Of a DNA stretch of 64,000 nucleotides, positions 32,171-40,300 are shown piece by piece; within the stretch, counting starts at the first letter, position 1, and each line of letters starts with the position of its first letter. The notes under the pieces are model-generated. The model was not told where the DNA came from and searched no databases. It saw only the letters and a program-made list of their open reading frames with translations. The stretch lies in NCBI GenBank assembly GCA_001029295.1, contig LDXJ01000052.1, positions 29 to 64,028 of the forward strand, written 5' to 3'. This stretch comes from Peptococcaceae bacterium CEB3 (GTDB taxonomy: Bacteria; Bacillota; Desulfitobacteriia; Desulfitobacteriales; Desulfitobacteriaceae). The position numbers were made by a program, and so were the translations under genes.

Positions 32171-32623
32171 TTAGAATCGACGGCCGCCGGCGGCAGGTTG
32201 CCTTGCCGCAGGCGCCGGTGCCGGGCGCATAGCCACAAAGTCCGAGATATTGTAAAACTTAACCAAAGCGCCGGCCCGATTGGGTTTTTCTTTGCAGTCC
32301 ACCATGAACTGACAATTTTTGCCAATGAACTGTTCCAAATTGACCTGTTCGCCGATAGCAAGCTCCCGTCCGCCATTTAAGGCAGTGATCCATTTATTGA
32401 GTTTTGACTTCGGAGAGAGGTAAAGGGTTGCTGAACCCTTCACTGTGGTCTCGGCCGGAATCTCCGGGTCATTGATTTCGACGACGAACTCGGCCATGGT
32501 CGTGACCCCCCGGTCAAACGTCGCCTCTTTTTCCCTGATCTCTGTGATTACACCCGACAGGACCGTGGCAATGGGTAAATCCGGATAAGCTTGGTCTTCG
32601 TGTTTAACAATCGTAAGCGGCAT
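32171..32623 (-). CDS. Candidate single-stranded-DNA-binding (OB-fold) protein
   Basis: 150 residues from ATG 32623 (GAAAGGAGTG upstream). The pattern of beta strands (TVLSGVITEIREKEATF, MAEFVVEIND, ATLYLSPKSK, NCQFMVDCKE) suggests an OB fold, and the C-terminus is Ala/Pro-rich with a Gly-Arg end rather than the acidic tip of bacterial SSB. Located between primase and other replication genes, with the strongest promoter in the window, it is a good candidate for the element's SSB. Family not securely named. Confidence 0.55.
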   Translation of the reverse strand: MPLTIVKHEDQAYPDLPIATVLSGVITEIREKEATFDRGVTTMAEFVVEINDPEIPAETTVKGSATLYLSPKSKLNKWITALNGGRELAIGEQVNLEQFIGKNCQFMVDCKEKPNRAGALVKFYNISDFVAMRPAPAPAARQPAAGGRRF

Positions 32624-32671
32624 GATATACACTCCTTTCAAAAGTCGGCGTATTGCCTCGTGTTTGATAAT

Positions 32672-32700
32672 ATTATATATCGTACCTGGTTTGATGTCAA
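32672..32700 (-). promoter_or_regulatory. Consensus promoter with operator, SSB-like gene
   Basis: Perfect TTGACA (32695-32700) and TATAAT (32672-32677) 17 bp apart on the minus strand. TATAATATTATCAAAC overlaps and follows the -10, and a second half-site-like AAATATTATCG lies at 32711. Confidence 0.85.
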
Positions 32701-32708
32701 TGTTCTGT

Positions 32709-33062
32709 TCAAATATTATCGTGCAAAAGTTCATCAGTCTTTTCGATGCCATAGTTTACCCCGCTTGCATACGTCGCCGCCAAGAGCTGTTCGACGAGTA
32801 CGTCATATGTCTCGAAAAGCTGCCTCTTTTTTCCCGTTAACGTTAGGGTTGCGGTCAATTTCTCTTCGCGGATATCCTCCGCTGTCAGACGCAGCGCTTC
32901 TTGGATGCCGTGTCGAATCCCGTCTTTGTGTTTAGAAAGCACGAGCTGCCCAATAAGTGTCTCATATTCCCGAAAAAGTTGTGCTTCGCTCTCAGTTAAA
33001 GAAAGACCCAAAAGCCGATTTCTGGCAGCCCTCGTGTTGTTGGTCAGTTCCACAACCGTCAT
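32709..33062 (-). CDS. Helical protein with two similar halves, unknown function
   Basis: 117 residues from ATG 33062 (AGAAAGGGGA upstream). Two halves share a pattern: LSLTESEAQLFREYETLIGQLV…HGIQEAL and LTLTGKKRQLFETYDVLVEQLL…YGIEKT, so the protein is probably an internal duplication of a helical unit. It lies divergently from the CI-like regulator, a common place for a partner or target of such a regulator. Not recognised. Confidence 0.65.
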   Translation of the reverse strand: MTVVELTNNTRAARNRLLGLSLTESEAQLFREYETLIGQLVLSKHKDGIRHGIQEALRLTAEDIREEKLTATLTLTGKKRQLFETYDVLVEQLLAATYASGVNYGIEKTDELLHDNI

Positions 33063-33114
33063 AGAAAAAATCCCCTTTCTCATCTTTTTTTGCAAATGGG
33101 CGAATATACCTGTT

Positions 33115-33146
33115 GCATTCTGTCGATAATATATGATAGAATATTG
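33115..33146 (+). promoter_or_regulatory. Promoter/operator of the CI-like regulator
   Basis: TTGCAT and TAGAAT are 18 bp apart, with GATAATATATGATAGAATATTG covering the spacer and -10. A close relative (AATATGATAGAATATCA, 33804-33820) lies just after the same gene, so this may be the regulator's own site. Confidence 0.6.
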
Positions 33147-33213
33147 CCAGCGAAGCTCAGATCTGTCTGAAAATACCAGAGATCTTATTTGAGGAATGAA
33201 AGGTCGGGATGAA

Positions 33214-33789
33214 ATGCGTATTGGTGAGGAAATCAGAAAGGCCCGCATTAAAAAAGGCTTAACCCAAATCGAATTGGCCGAGCGGGCGGACGTTGCTCAG
33301 GGCAGGTTGTCCATGATTGAAAATGACAAATACTTAGACATGAGTCCGGAGGGGCTCGCTTCCATATTGGGAGCGTTAGGCATATCTTATGCCGAGATCG
33401 CGGCTCGTGCCCAAGAGGCCGACGAGCGGGTAACGATATTGGACGTCATCTCAGGTAAGCTAGACAAAGTGATTCAAGTGCTCTTTGCCGGGAACGGCCG
33501 CATGATTGAAACACGGCCCAAGCTTATCAATCAACTGGGAGACGCCACGCTTTTGCCGGTTGAGTTTGCCCCGCTGCTGACCGTCGAGCTGCTGGAACCC
33601 GTCGGCCAGTACAATACCGGGGACGTGATGTTCTTTGCCCCCATAAAAAATAATGCGGAAATTCATGAGAATGATTATTTAGCGGCCGAAACCGAAGCCG
33701 GGCTTCCCGTGGTGTTCCCGGCTTCGGATAGGGACCAATACCCGCGACCCATCGGGAGAGCCATCCGGGTCCTGGTAAAAATTGGCTAG
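33214..33789 (+). CDS. CI/LexA-like repressor: HTH_3 domain plus S24-like C-terminus
   Basis: 191 residues from ATG 33214. Residues about 1-65 are a Cro/CI helix-turn-helix (IRKARIKKGLTQIELAERADVAQGRLSMIEN). The last ~90 residues (LLPVEFAPLLTVELLEPVGQYNTGDVMFFAP…NDYLAAETEA) have the shape of the S24/LexA dimerisation domain, but I see no clear Ser-Lys catalytic pair, so self-cleavage is doubtful. It is the best candidate for the protein that binds the AT-rich operator motif found across the element, and for the target of the antirepressor at 13016. Confidence 0.75.
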   Translation: MRIGEEIRKARIKKGLTQIELAERADVAQGRLSMIENDKYLDMSPEGLASILGALGISYAEIAARAQEADERVTILDVISGKLDKVIQVLFAGNGRMIETRPKLINQLGDATLLPVEFAPLLTVELLEPVGQYNTGDVMFFAPIKNNAEIHENDYLAAETEAGLPVVFPASDRDQYPRPIGRAIRVLVKIG

Positions 33790-33831
33790 AACATATGTTC
33801 AGGAATATGATAGAATATCAGTTCTATAATG

Positions 33832-34848
33832 TCAATAGGAGATTTTGAACAGTCCAAATCTTGGGCTGTTTTGTTTTTCGGTATAAGTCCCCTCAATAAC
33901 GCATTCAGGCAGTTTTTTTACGGCCTTGGCACTGACTGAGAAAACATCCAAGGGGTTAATGCCCTCGTCGTGGAGTCTGCCCGAGAGTAATGCGAGATCG
34001 AAGACCTTGGTCGGGCTTGCCGGATTAAGGCGCCACTCTTTTTCACCGACTGCGAGGGGTCCGTTGGCCTCCACGTAGGGCCTCAAAAGATCTTTCCCTT
34101 GGTTAACGGCGGCCGCGGCCCTCATCGTCCAGCCGGCCAGGGCTTGATAATCGTTGTCGTGGCGCGGGTCGGTCAAGTGACAGAGTATGGCTCCGGGGCA
34201 GCCGTCGCAATAATGCTCGTTTGCCGAGAATGCCGGGTATCCCTGGGGGATTCTGTCTAAGATTTCTTTCCCCATGCTTTTGTAATATTTCAGGGTTGGG
34301 TTCATGATTTTGCGCGTGTAGACAGCGGCAACCTTTTGATTGTAGCGAAGGAAAAAGAGGACAGCGGTTACCGATTGGATGGTCTTGTCCTGCTTGAAAA
34401 CCGCCGCGGCATAGGTTCTGAGCTGAAGCGTGTCATCCGGATGATACATGACCCGGTTGGTCTTATAATCCAGGATGGTCATGTGCCGCCCCTGGGCGAT
34501 AAGCACATCCATAGAGCCGTTGAGGGTAATCCCTCTGGCTATGGGAACGCGGAATTCATATTCCCTTTTGACGTCCGCGCCAACCAAATTAAGACTGTCC
34601 AGGAATTCTTGCCCCCGGCCGACCCATTCCTGTATTTCCTCGGGAGAGTCCTCGGGGACAGCCTCCGAATCCTCGTCCGCCAGTGCTTCGTGTGTGGCCG
34701 TGCCGTTTTCCAACGCTTCGGTTGACGCACCCCGCAGACTCATCACGTATTCGATGTAATACCGCCTCGGGCAATGAGCATAGGTGGTGCCGCGCGAGAA
34801 GCTTAGATTCAGGCTTACTTTTTGCAATGATTTCAACGTTGCTTCCAT
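33832..34848 (-). CDS. PD-(D/E)XK nuclease of the Cas4/RecB type with cysteine cluster
   Basis: 338 residues. The nuclease core shows LNGSMDVLIAQG and TILDYKTNR (catalytic D…D-x-K), and the QLRTYAAA helix that follows in RecB-like nucleases. One cysteine near the N-terminus (AHCPRRYYIEY) and three later (HYCDGCPGAILC) suit an iron-sulphur or zinc site as in Cas4/AddB. About 90 C-terminal residues form an extra domain. Probably an exonuclease in recombination or end processing. ATG 34848 has AAAGGGGG and a very good promoter; the gene converges on the CI-like regulator. Confidence 0.8.
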   Translation of the reverse strand: MEATLKSLQKVSLNLSFSRGTTYAHCPRRYYIEYVMSLRGASTEALENGTATHEALADEDSEAVPEDSPEEIQEWVGRGQEFLDSLNLVGADVKREYEFRVPIARGITLNGSMDVLIAQGRHMTILDYKTNRVMYHPDDTLQLRTYAAAVFKQDKTIQSVTAVLFFLRYNQKVAAVYTRKIMNPTLKYYKSMGKEILDRIPQGYPAFSANEHYCDGCPGAILCHLTDPRHDNDYQALAGWTMRAAAAVNQGKDLLRPYVEANGPLAVGEKEWRLNPASPTKVFDLALLSGRLHDEGINPLDVFSVSAKAVKKLPECVIEGTYTEKQNSPRFGLFKISY

Positions 34849-34872
34849 TCTAAAGGCCCCCTTTCATTTGTT

Positions 34873-34901
34873 ATTATATCATATGTTATCGTGATACACA
34901 A
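34873..34901 (-). promoter_or_regulatory. Promoter of the Cas4/RecB-like gene
   Basis: TTGTGT (34896-34901) and TATAAT (34873-34878) 17 bp apart on the minus strand; the spacer contains GTGATACA/TGATAT elements of the operator type. Confidence 0.75.
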
Positions 34902-34970
34902 TGATATCCCCGGCTCTCGCTTCCCTATTGTGGGGCCTGGTGTCATTTGATATATTTTTGATATACTCTA

Positions 34971-35005
34971 TTGTAAATTAATATTCATTGTGATATTATA
35001 TATAT
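34971..35005 (+). promoter_or_regulatory. Promoter/operator of the GGCT-like gene
   Basis: TTGTAA (34971-34976), 17 bp, TATTAT (34994-34999); TTGTGATATTATATATA overlaps the -10. A five-codon frame (MSYQL) with an AAAGGGG site precedes and overlaps the gene start (TTATGA), perhaps coupling its translation. Confidence 0.7.
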
Positions 35006-35038
35006 AAAGCGTTATCGAAAGGGGATGAGTTATCAATT

Positions 35039-35410
35039 ATGAAATTCTTTGTCTATGGCACATTAAAGCGGGGTTTCCCAAACGCGCGTTTTATCCCGGA
35101 CAAGCACATCCAATCGGCGGTGCCGGCGCGGCTTAAGGGCTTTGACATGTATTCGACCGGCGCTTTCCCAGCGATTATCCGCGGCGAAGGTGTCTCTCAA
35201 GGTGAGCTGATTACTCTAAAATCCGATGCCCCGGCCCAAGAGATATTACGCAGTGTGGATCAATTGGAGAATGAAGGCCGCATGTACCGGCGCGAGACCT
35301 TGCCCGTGATCACGAAGAGCGGAGACATCGAAGAGGCATATGTATATGTCTGGTTATATGAAACAACTCGTTTAAAAAGGATTAAGGATAATATATGGCA
35401 TAAGAGATAG
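35039..35410 (+). CDS. Gamma-glutamylcyclotransferase-like (AIG2/GGCT family) protein
   Basis: 123 residues. The N-terminus MKFFVYGTLKRGFPN is the family's substrate-loop motif (YGxLrrG), and VDQLENEG…MYRRETLPV follows with the conserved Glu. Such enzymes cyclise gamma-glutamyl amines to release 5-oxoproline. In bacteria and phages they have been linked to amidoligases in peptide-tagging or wall-modifying systems; an amidoligase is encoded at 43431. It starts the rightward half of the replicon, just before the partition locus. Confidence 0.8.
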   Translation: MKFFVYGTLKRGFPNARFIPDKHIQSAVPARLKGFDMYSTGAFPAIIRGEGVSQGELITLKSDAPAQEILRSVDQLENEGRMYRRETLPVITKSGDIEEAYVYVWLYETTRLKRIKDNIWHKR

Positions 35411-35654
35411 CTTATCGATGAGTAATGAGATAATTGACATTTCAATGAGTACTATCGGACAGAAAAAGAGCGCACTTTAGTGGGATAAAAAAGGGTGTTT
35501 TTAACAGTGTGTTTAAACTATTATTTCATGCCATATCGATATCGCATAGCGATAGCCCCGACCCGTTATACGGCAAGGGATTGGTGGATCGGATGCAGTC
35601 AAAATTCGTCAATGAAAAGGGGGGCTTTTTACGGACCAGTTTATCGATTATATT
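35411..35654. other. Non-coding stretch, candidate partition centromere
   Basis: About 240 bp before the winged-helix/TubZ genes. It holds several TATCG/CGATA pentamers, including a dense cluster ATATCGATATCGCATAGCGATA near 35532, and an A/T-rich middle. In TubZ systems the centromere lies just upstream of tubR, so this is the place to expect it. No gene seen. Confidence 0.4.
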
Positions 35655-35876
35655 GTGAGACATCATAAAGATTCAAATGACCTTGTCAAAATCATGCGTT
35701 TATGCGCCGACAAAAAGGCGCTAACGAAGCGTCAAATTTTAGACTACATGGACGTCTCCCCCGCCCGATTAAGCAACATGATTTACCTCTTGGAATCCCT
35801 CGGTCTCGTCAAAACGTCTTTTGTCGGCCGGACCATATTTGTCACAAGGGGGGACTCTCATGGAGTTGGATTATGA
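35655..35876 (+). CDS. Winged-helix protein, TubR-like (first of two)
   Basis: 73 residues from GTG 35655, with a winged-helix pattern (LTKRQILDYMDVSPARLSNMIYLLESLGLVKTS). The frame is open upstream to ACG 35631 (TDQFIDYI…), and that part aligns with the start of the next gene (YDQFKSLI…), so the true start may be upstream at a rare codon; the AAAGGGGGG site fits that. Two adjacent, related winged-helix genes before tubZ suggest duplicated TubR adaptors. It overlaps the next gene by 17 bp. Confidence 0.6.
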   Translation: MRHHKDSNDLVKIMRLCADKKALTKRQILDYMDVSPARLSNMIYLLESLGLVKTSFVGRTIFVTRGDSHGVGL

Positions 35877-36153
35877 TCAATTCAAGAGCTTGATTTTGGA
35901 TCATCCGGACCGGAATAAATTGATCCGCATTTTGACGCTCATCGACAACTCGGCGAGCCCGGCGACGACGGGGCCGATTATTCGCAAGCAGGTCCGGATC
36001 GCGCCCGCCTCGCTTGAGCGGATGTTATATTTTTTGACCGGGATTGGAGCGGTGGTCGCCCAACCGGTGGGACGGGCCCAGGCGTACGCGCTCACGGCAA
36101 ATTATAGCGGCCATCTATTAGACGATCTGAAAGGCGGAGATGAAAATGCTTAA
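35860..36153 (+). CDS. Winged-helix protein, TubR-like (second of two)
   Basis: 97 residues from ATG 35860 (AAGGGGGG six bases upstream). ELDYDQFKSLILDHPDRNKLIRILTL is followed by a winged-helix segment (TGPIIRKQVRIAPASLERMLYFLTGIGAVV). In type III partition, TubR binds the centromere and links it to TubZ filaments. Its stop overlaps the tubZ start. Identity as TubR rests on size, fold pattern and position, not on sequence matches. Confidence 0.6.
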   Translation: MELDYDQFKSLILDHPDRNKLIRILTLIDNSASPATTGPIIRKQVRIAPASLERMLYFLTGIGAVVAQPVGRAQAYALTANYSGHLLDDLKGGDENA

Positions 36154-37315
36154 AACGCTCGTAATTGGCGCCGGACAAGGGGGCGGGAAAATTGCCGTCG
36201 CTTTTCAGGACGGGCCGATTTTCGCTCTCAATTCCACCGACAGCGACGCACTGCCGGAACTGTCGGGCGAACATAAAATCTATTTTTCGAATGGCGGCGC
36301 CGGTCAAAACGCGTCCGTCGGCCAGCAGCTCTTCGCAGAACATTATAACAGGATAGAGGAACAATTGTTTGCTAGGATTAAAGACACCGGTCAGCCCCAG
36401 GTTATTATCGTCTCCGCTTCGCTGGGCGGAGGGACCGGTTCGGGCACGCTCGGGCACTTGGCAGACATGTTAAAAGCCCAATATCCCGACGTGCCGGTGT
36501 TTGGGGTGGTCACGCTGCCGGAAAACGCTTTTCTCAACCCGAACTCGGCCGCTAATGTGATCGTAGCCATGGAGATTTTGAAACAAGCCGCCGCTTTGGA
36601 TGCCATGATTTTCTGGGATAACAATAAAGTACTGGCACGGGATATTCCTTTGGATACGGTCAACAAATTGGCTTGGGGGCCTATCAAGCGCTTTATGAAA
36701 TACGTGGGTTATCCCAGCACGGTCCGGACGCTGGACACCCAGGATTTTTATTCGCTGATTCAGCGGGGCGGCTCTATGGCAGTCTTTGATACCAATCTTC
36801 CCTTGGCGATGACCGACCCGGACGAAATCATTGACCAAATTCAAAAGACATGGGGGCGCGGGTTTTACCCCTCAGAAATCACTGAAAACCTTGACTTCGT
36901 GGGCGGATTCGGCTTCATCGTCGCCGTTCCGGAAATCAGGCAAAACCGGGAAAGACTGTATCACCAGCTTAACACTCGCTTGAGCGGCATGTTTCCCCAA
37001 AAAACAATCCGCGCCACAGGATTTTTCATGGATCCCGAACTGCCGGCATCTCAATACAAGGTCATCACACTGTTATCCGGTCTCCCCTTCCCTAACCGCC
37101 GATTGGCGGACATCATCAGCGTGGCCAAGACCAAGCGGACCATCGTGGAAATGCCGGATCTCACTCAAGATGACGATTTGGTTGCAACTCTGGGAGACAA
37201 TTTGCGGGTCGTTATCCCGCAAAAACGAGGTGAGGACAGTAAGCTCGCGGCGTTTTTAGGCGGAATGGCAAAGCCTCCGGCAAGAACGCCAATGATGAAA
37301 AAGAATAGGATTTGA
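36146..37315 (+). CDS. tubZ: TubZ-like tubulin/FtsZ-family partition GTPase
   Basis: 389 residues. The tubulin signature GGGTGSG is at about residues 94-100, after the N-terminal GAGQGGGKI nucleotide-binding loop. The C-terminal tail is basic (RTPMMKKNRI), as in plasmid TubZ proteins, and there is no FtsZ-type partner peptide. TubZ forms treadmilling filaments that move plasmid DNA. ATG 36146 is chosen over ATG 36140 for ribosome-binding-site spacing. The gene ends at a strong terminator. Confidence 0.85.
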   Translation: MLKTLVIGAGQGGGKIAVAFQDGPIFALNSTDSDALPELSGEHKIYFSNGGAGQNASVGQQLFAEHYNRIEEQLFARIKDTGQPQVIIVSASLGGGTGSGTLGHLADMLKAQYPDVPVFGVVTLPENAFLNPNSAANVIVAMEILKQAAALDAMIFWDNNKVLARDIPLDTVNKLAWGPIKRFMKYVGYPSTVRTLDTQDFYSLIQRGGSMAVFDTNLPLAMTDPDEIIDQIQKTWGRGFYPSEITENLDFVGGFGFIVAVPEIRQNRERLYHQLNTRLSGMFPQKTIRATGFFMDPELPASQYKVITLLSGLPFPNRRLADIISVAKTKRTIVEMPDLTQDDDLVATLGDNLRVVIPQKRGEDSKLAAFLGGMAKPPARTPMMKKNRI

Positions 37316-37318
37316 CCC

Positions 37319-37352
37319 AAATATCCGACGGCCAGAACCGTCGGATATTTTT
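37319..37352 (+). terminator. Strong intrinsic terminator after tubZ
   Basis: AATATCCGACGG/CCGTCGGATATT with a six-base loop, followed by TTTTTG. Boundary repeat copy G begins inside the T-run, leaving no room for a normal promoter before the next gene except within the repeat. Confidence 0.9.
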
Positions 37353-37390
37353 GTTGGACAAAAACCACCTATATATGAGAGGTGGTTTTT
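37351..37390 (+). repeat. Gene-boundary repeat copy G, upstream of the adhesin gene
   Basis: Core TGTTGGACAAAAACCACC at 37352-37369, then TATATATGAG and AGGTGGTTTT. The stem AAAACCACCT/AGGTGGTTTT contains the ribosome binding site. The only plus-strand copy; almost identical to copy A of the TnpB element. Confidence 0.9.
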
Positions 37391-40300
37391 ATGTTTAAAG
37401 ATGACCGTGGCGGTATCGATCCTTATATTGCCCTCATCATTTCCATAACAGTCCTTATGGTGGGGCTGATTTTCGGGGTCGAAGCATTAATCGTCCCCCG
37501 AACCCAGACAACCCTGCAAACCGCGGCGGAAATGCTGGTCAAGTCCGAGTCGATCAATGGCTGTATTACCACCGGGACGCAAAAAGCGGTCGAAAATTAT
37601 TTGCTGGACAACCAGTTGGATCCCAAAAAAGTGTTTTTCTCTCCCCCGCCCAGTTCCCAGTCGGCATACGGAACCGACATGGGGTCAACATCCCAGCCAG
37701 CTATTACTTTGGGATACGACCTAAATGTCTTTGCCCTATCCCCCTCCAAGACGGATCCCCTGTATGTTCAGGCCCAGGCACCCATTAACAAAAGCTCGTA
37801 CACTCCGAACAGCGCAAATAATTCCGCGGACTGCGCCAATTCGGGGCTCTTTACCGGGGTTCCCGGGGGCTCCGATTCCGGGAATTCGCCCGGGGCCGGC
37901 AACATCAGCACGCCGACCGCGGGGTCAATATCTGCTCAAGTTCCGTCCACGGCAACTCAAGGGGTCGTCACTATGATTTCCGGTCAGACGGATTTACCCG
38001 GTGCCCAGGTTTCCATTTTTGGAGCCGGTTTTTCCTCGACCACCACCGCCGACGGGAATGGTAATTTCTCTTTCCCGGCCGTTTTTACTCTGGCCGGCCC
38101 TAATCAAGTGTTAACCTTGTCCTCGGGGAGCGCCAGTCAGGTTTATTCCATCACGGTGAATCCGGATCCCGTGGGTTCCATCCAGTTCACCTCTCCGAAC
38201 CCAAATGCCGTGCAAATCGGACAGCCTTTTGTCATTGCCGGCACGGCCAGGGACACGAACGGGAACCCGTTGCCGGATGGCACACGGTTGAGTTTTACCA
38301 GCAATGATCAAACAGACATCCCGACACAAACGGTTCCGGTCTTAAACGGGCAGTTTTCACTCACGTTACCCTCCGGGATTACCCAAAATGTCGCCAGCGT
38401 GTTGGTAAGCGAAACCGACACGAGTCCGGCCACCACCTATTCCATTACCGCAACCCCGGGCCAGCCCAAATCCATCACCGTTTCCGCCAGTCCGACGACC
38501 GTCAAGGTCGGCAATCCGGTCAACTTGACAGGGTTTGTCGCCTCATATGGCGGAATGGCCGTCCAAGACGGCACCCCGGTTACCATAAGCTTAAACGATA
38601 ATACGTTGGGAACCGCAACAACCACCGGCGGCCATTACTCTTTCACGGTGCCCGGAGCGGATTTAACCCAAGCGGGCCCCAACAACCTCTATGTTTCTAC
38701 GGGGAATAATATTTCGGCCTCGGCAACAGTCCTTGTCAATCCCGGCATCCCGGCCCAGATCTCCGGTTTGTCCGGAGTCCCCAATCCGGTCAGTCCGGGA
38801 TCCAATACGGCCATTACCGGCGTCGTCGAGGACCAATACGGGAACCCCGTCAATCAAGCCTACTCAATCAGCGTCAACGGCGCATCCGAAACGTGTGACA
38901 CCCATGGGGTTTTGTCTTTCAGCTGGTCATTTCCCAATCCGGGGATGCAAACGCTCGATTTCACTTACGGGGGCGCGGTTATTGGCGCTTTAACGATCAA
39001 CGTGAATACCACTGTGAATGGGCTAAGACTAACCCCCGTCCAATCGATTTACACCATTATCGCCGGCCAATCTGTCACCGGCATACAATTCAAAATGACC
39101 GACTCGAACGGAAACCCCGTCAAGGGCGATACTGTAAGCTTTGAGGGCCAAAACGGCACGACGGCTTCAAACGGATTGGCCGGGCCATTTAACACGCCCG
39201 TCTTGACAACGGCTGGCTCTCAAACTTTGACGGCCACCGTTCCCAGCATTCCCGGCTCGGAGGGGACCGTAGGCGTTGTGGTTAACCCTGCCGCCGCTTA
39301 CCAGCTCCAGGGGGCGACCGTTTCCCCCAACCCAGTGATTGCTGGTTTCAAGGCCAGCGTCAACGGGATTGTGGCCGATCAATACGGGAACCCCGTCAGC
39401 GGCGACTCTATCGTTGTTTCTGGGGGCTACGGCGCGCCATCGTCCCCATCGGTTTCCGGGCAAAACGGCATTCCGGGCTACGTGAGCGTCCCTATAACCG
39501 GAACGAATGTTGGCGGGCCTTATCCGTTGGCTGTCAAAGACTCCACGACCAGGGTAGCCTTAGTTTCATCATTATCCCTTACGGTCAAAGCTCCGTCAGG
39601 CGCGACACTCAGCCTATCCCCCGTGAACGGGACCGCTATTGCGGACGTTAACACCGGATTCCAAATCAAAGCCTCGGTTACCGATAATACGGGGGCGGCC
39701 ATTCCGGACGTCTCGGTGTCGTTCAGCGTATCGCCGGATACGTCGGCGGGGTTGAACCCCATTCCTGGGATAACGGACAGCTCGGGGAACGTGATAGAGA
39801 CGGCGACTTTCAATCAAACCGGAAACCAAGTGATAACCGCCGCGGCAACCGTTGACGGGCAAAACCTCAGCACCTCGATTGATTTGTATGCGACCACTCC
39901 GATCATGGGGAGCATTTCTTGGGGTACGGTTGGACCTAATCCCGTGGTTGCGGGTAACGGTTTAACCGTTGCCGGGCAAGCGCTGGATATCACAGGCAAC
40001 CCGATTAGGAACACCCAAATTCAAATCTATTTCAAAGAGGGCGGCGCCGGAGTCCAAACTCTAAACACAGACGCGAACGGATATTTCTGGACGACATTGA
40101 CGCCTACGGTAACCGGCCAGATAACCTTGATGGCGCAAATTGGAAACGTCGTGATCCAATATCCGACTCCAATTACCGTCAATCCGGGTCCGCCGGTGAG
40201 CGGCACAATCAGCTTCAATTACACCCCACCGCTGCTGACAAACGATACTTTCACCGTCGTTGTCCATTTGCAGGACGCCAGCGGCAACAGTGTGCCGAAT

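Noticed and set aside
33832-34848. Cas4 of a CRISPR system
   Set aside because: The fold and cysteines fit, but no cas1/cas2 or array exists in the window; a phage or plasmid recombination nuclease is more likely.
37347-37376. Standard SigA promoter inside the boundary repeat
   Set aside because: TTGGACA and TATATA are only about ten bases apart, and the -35 at proper spacing falls in the terminator T-run; kept only as an open question.
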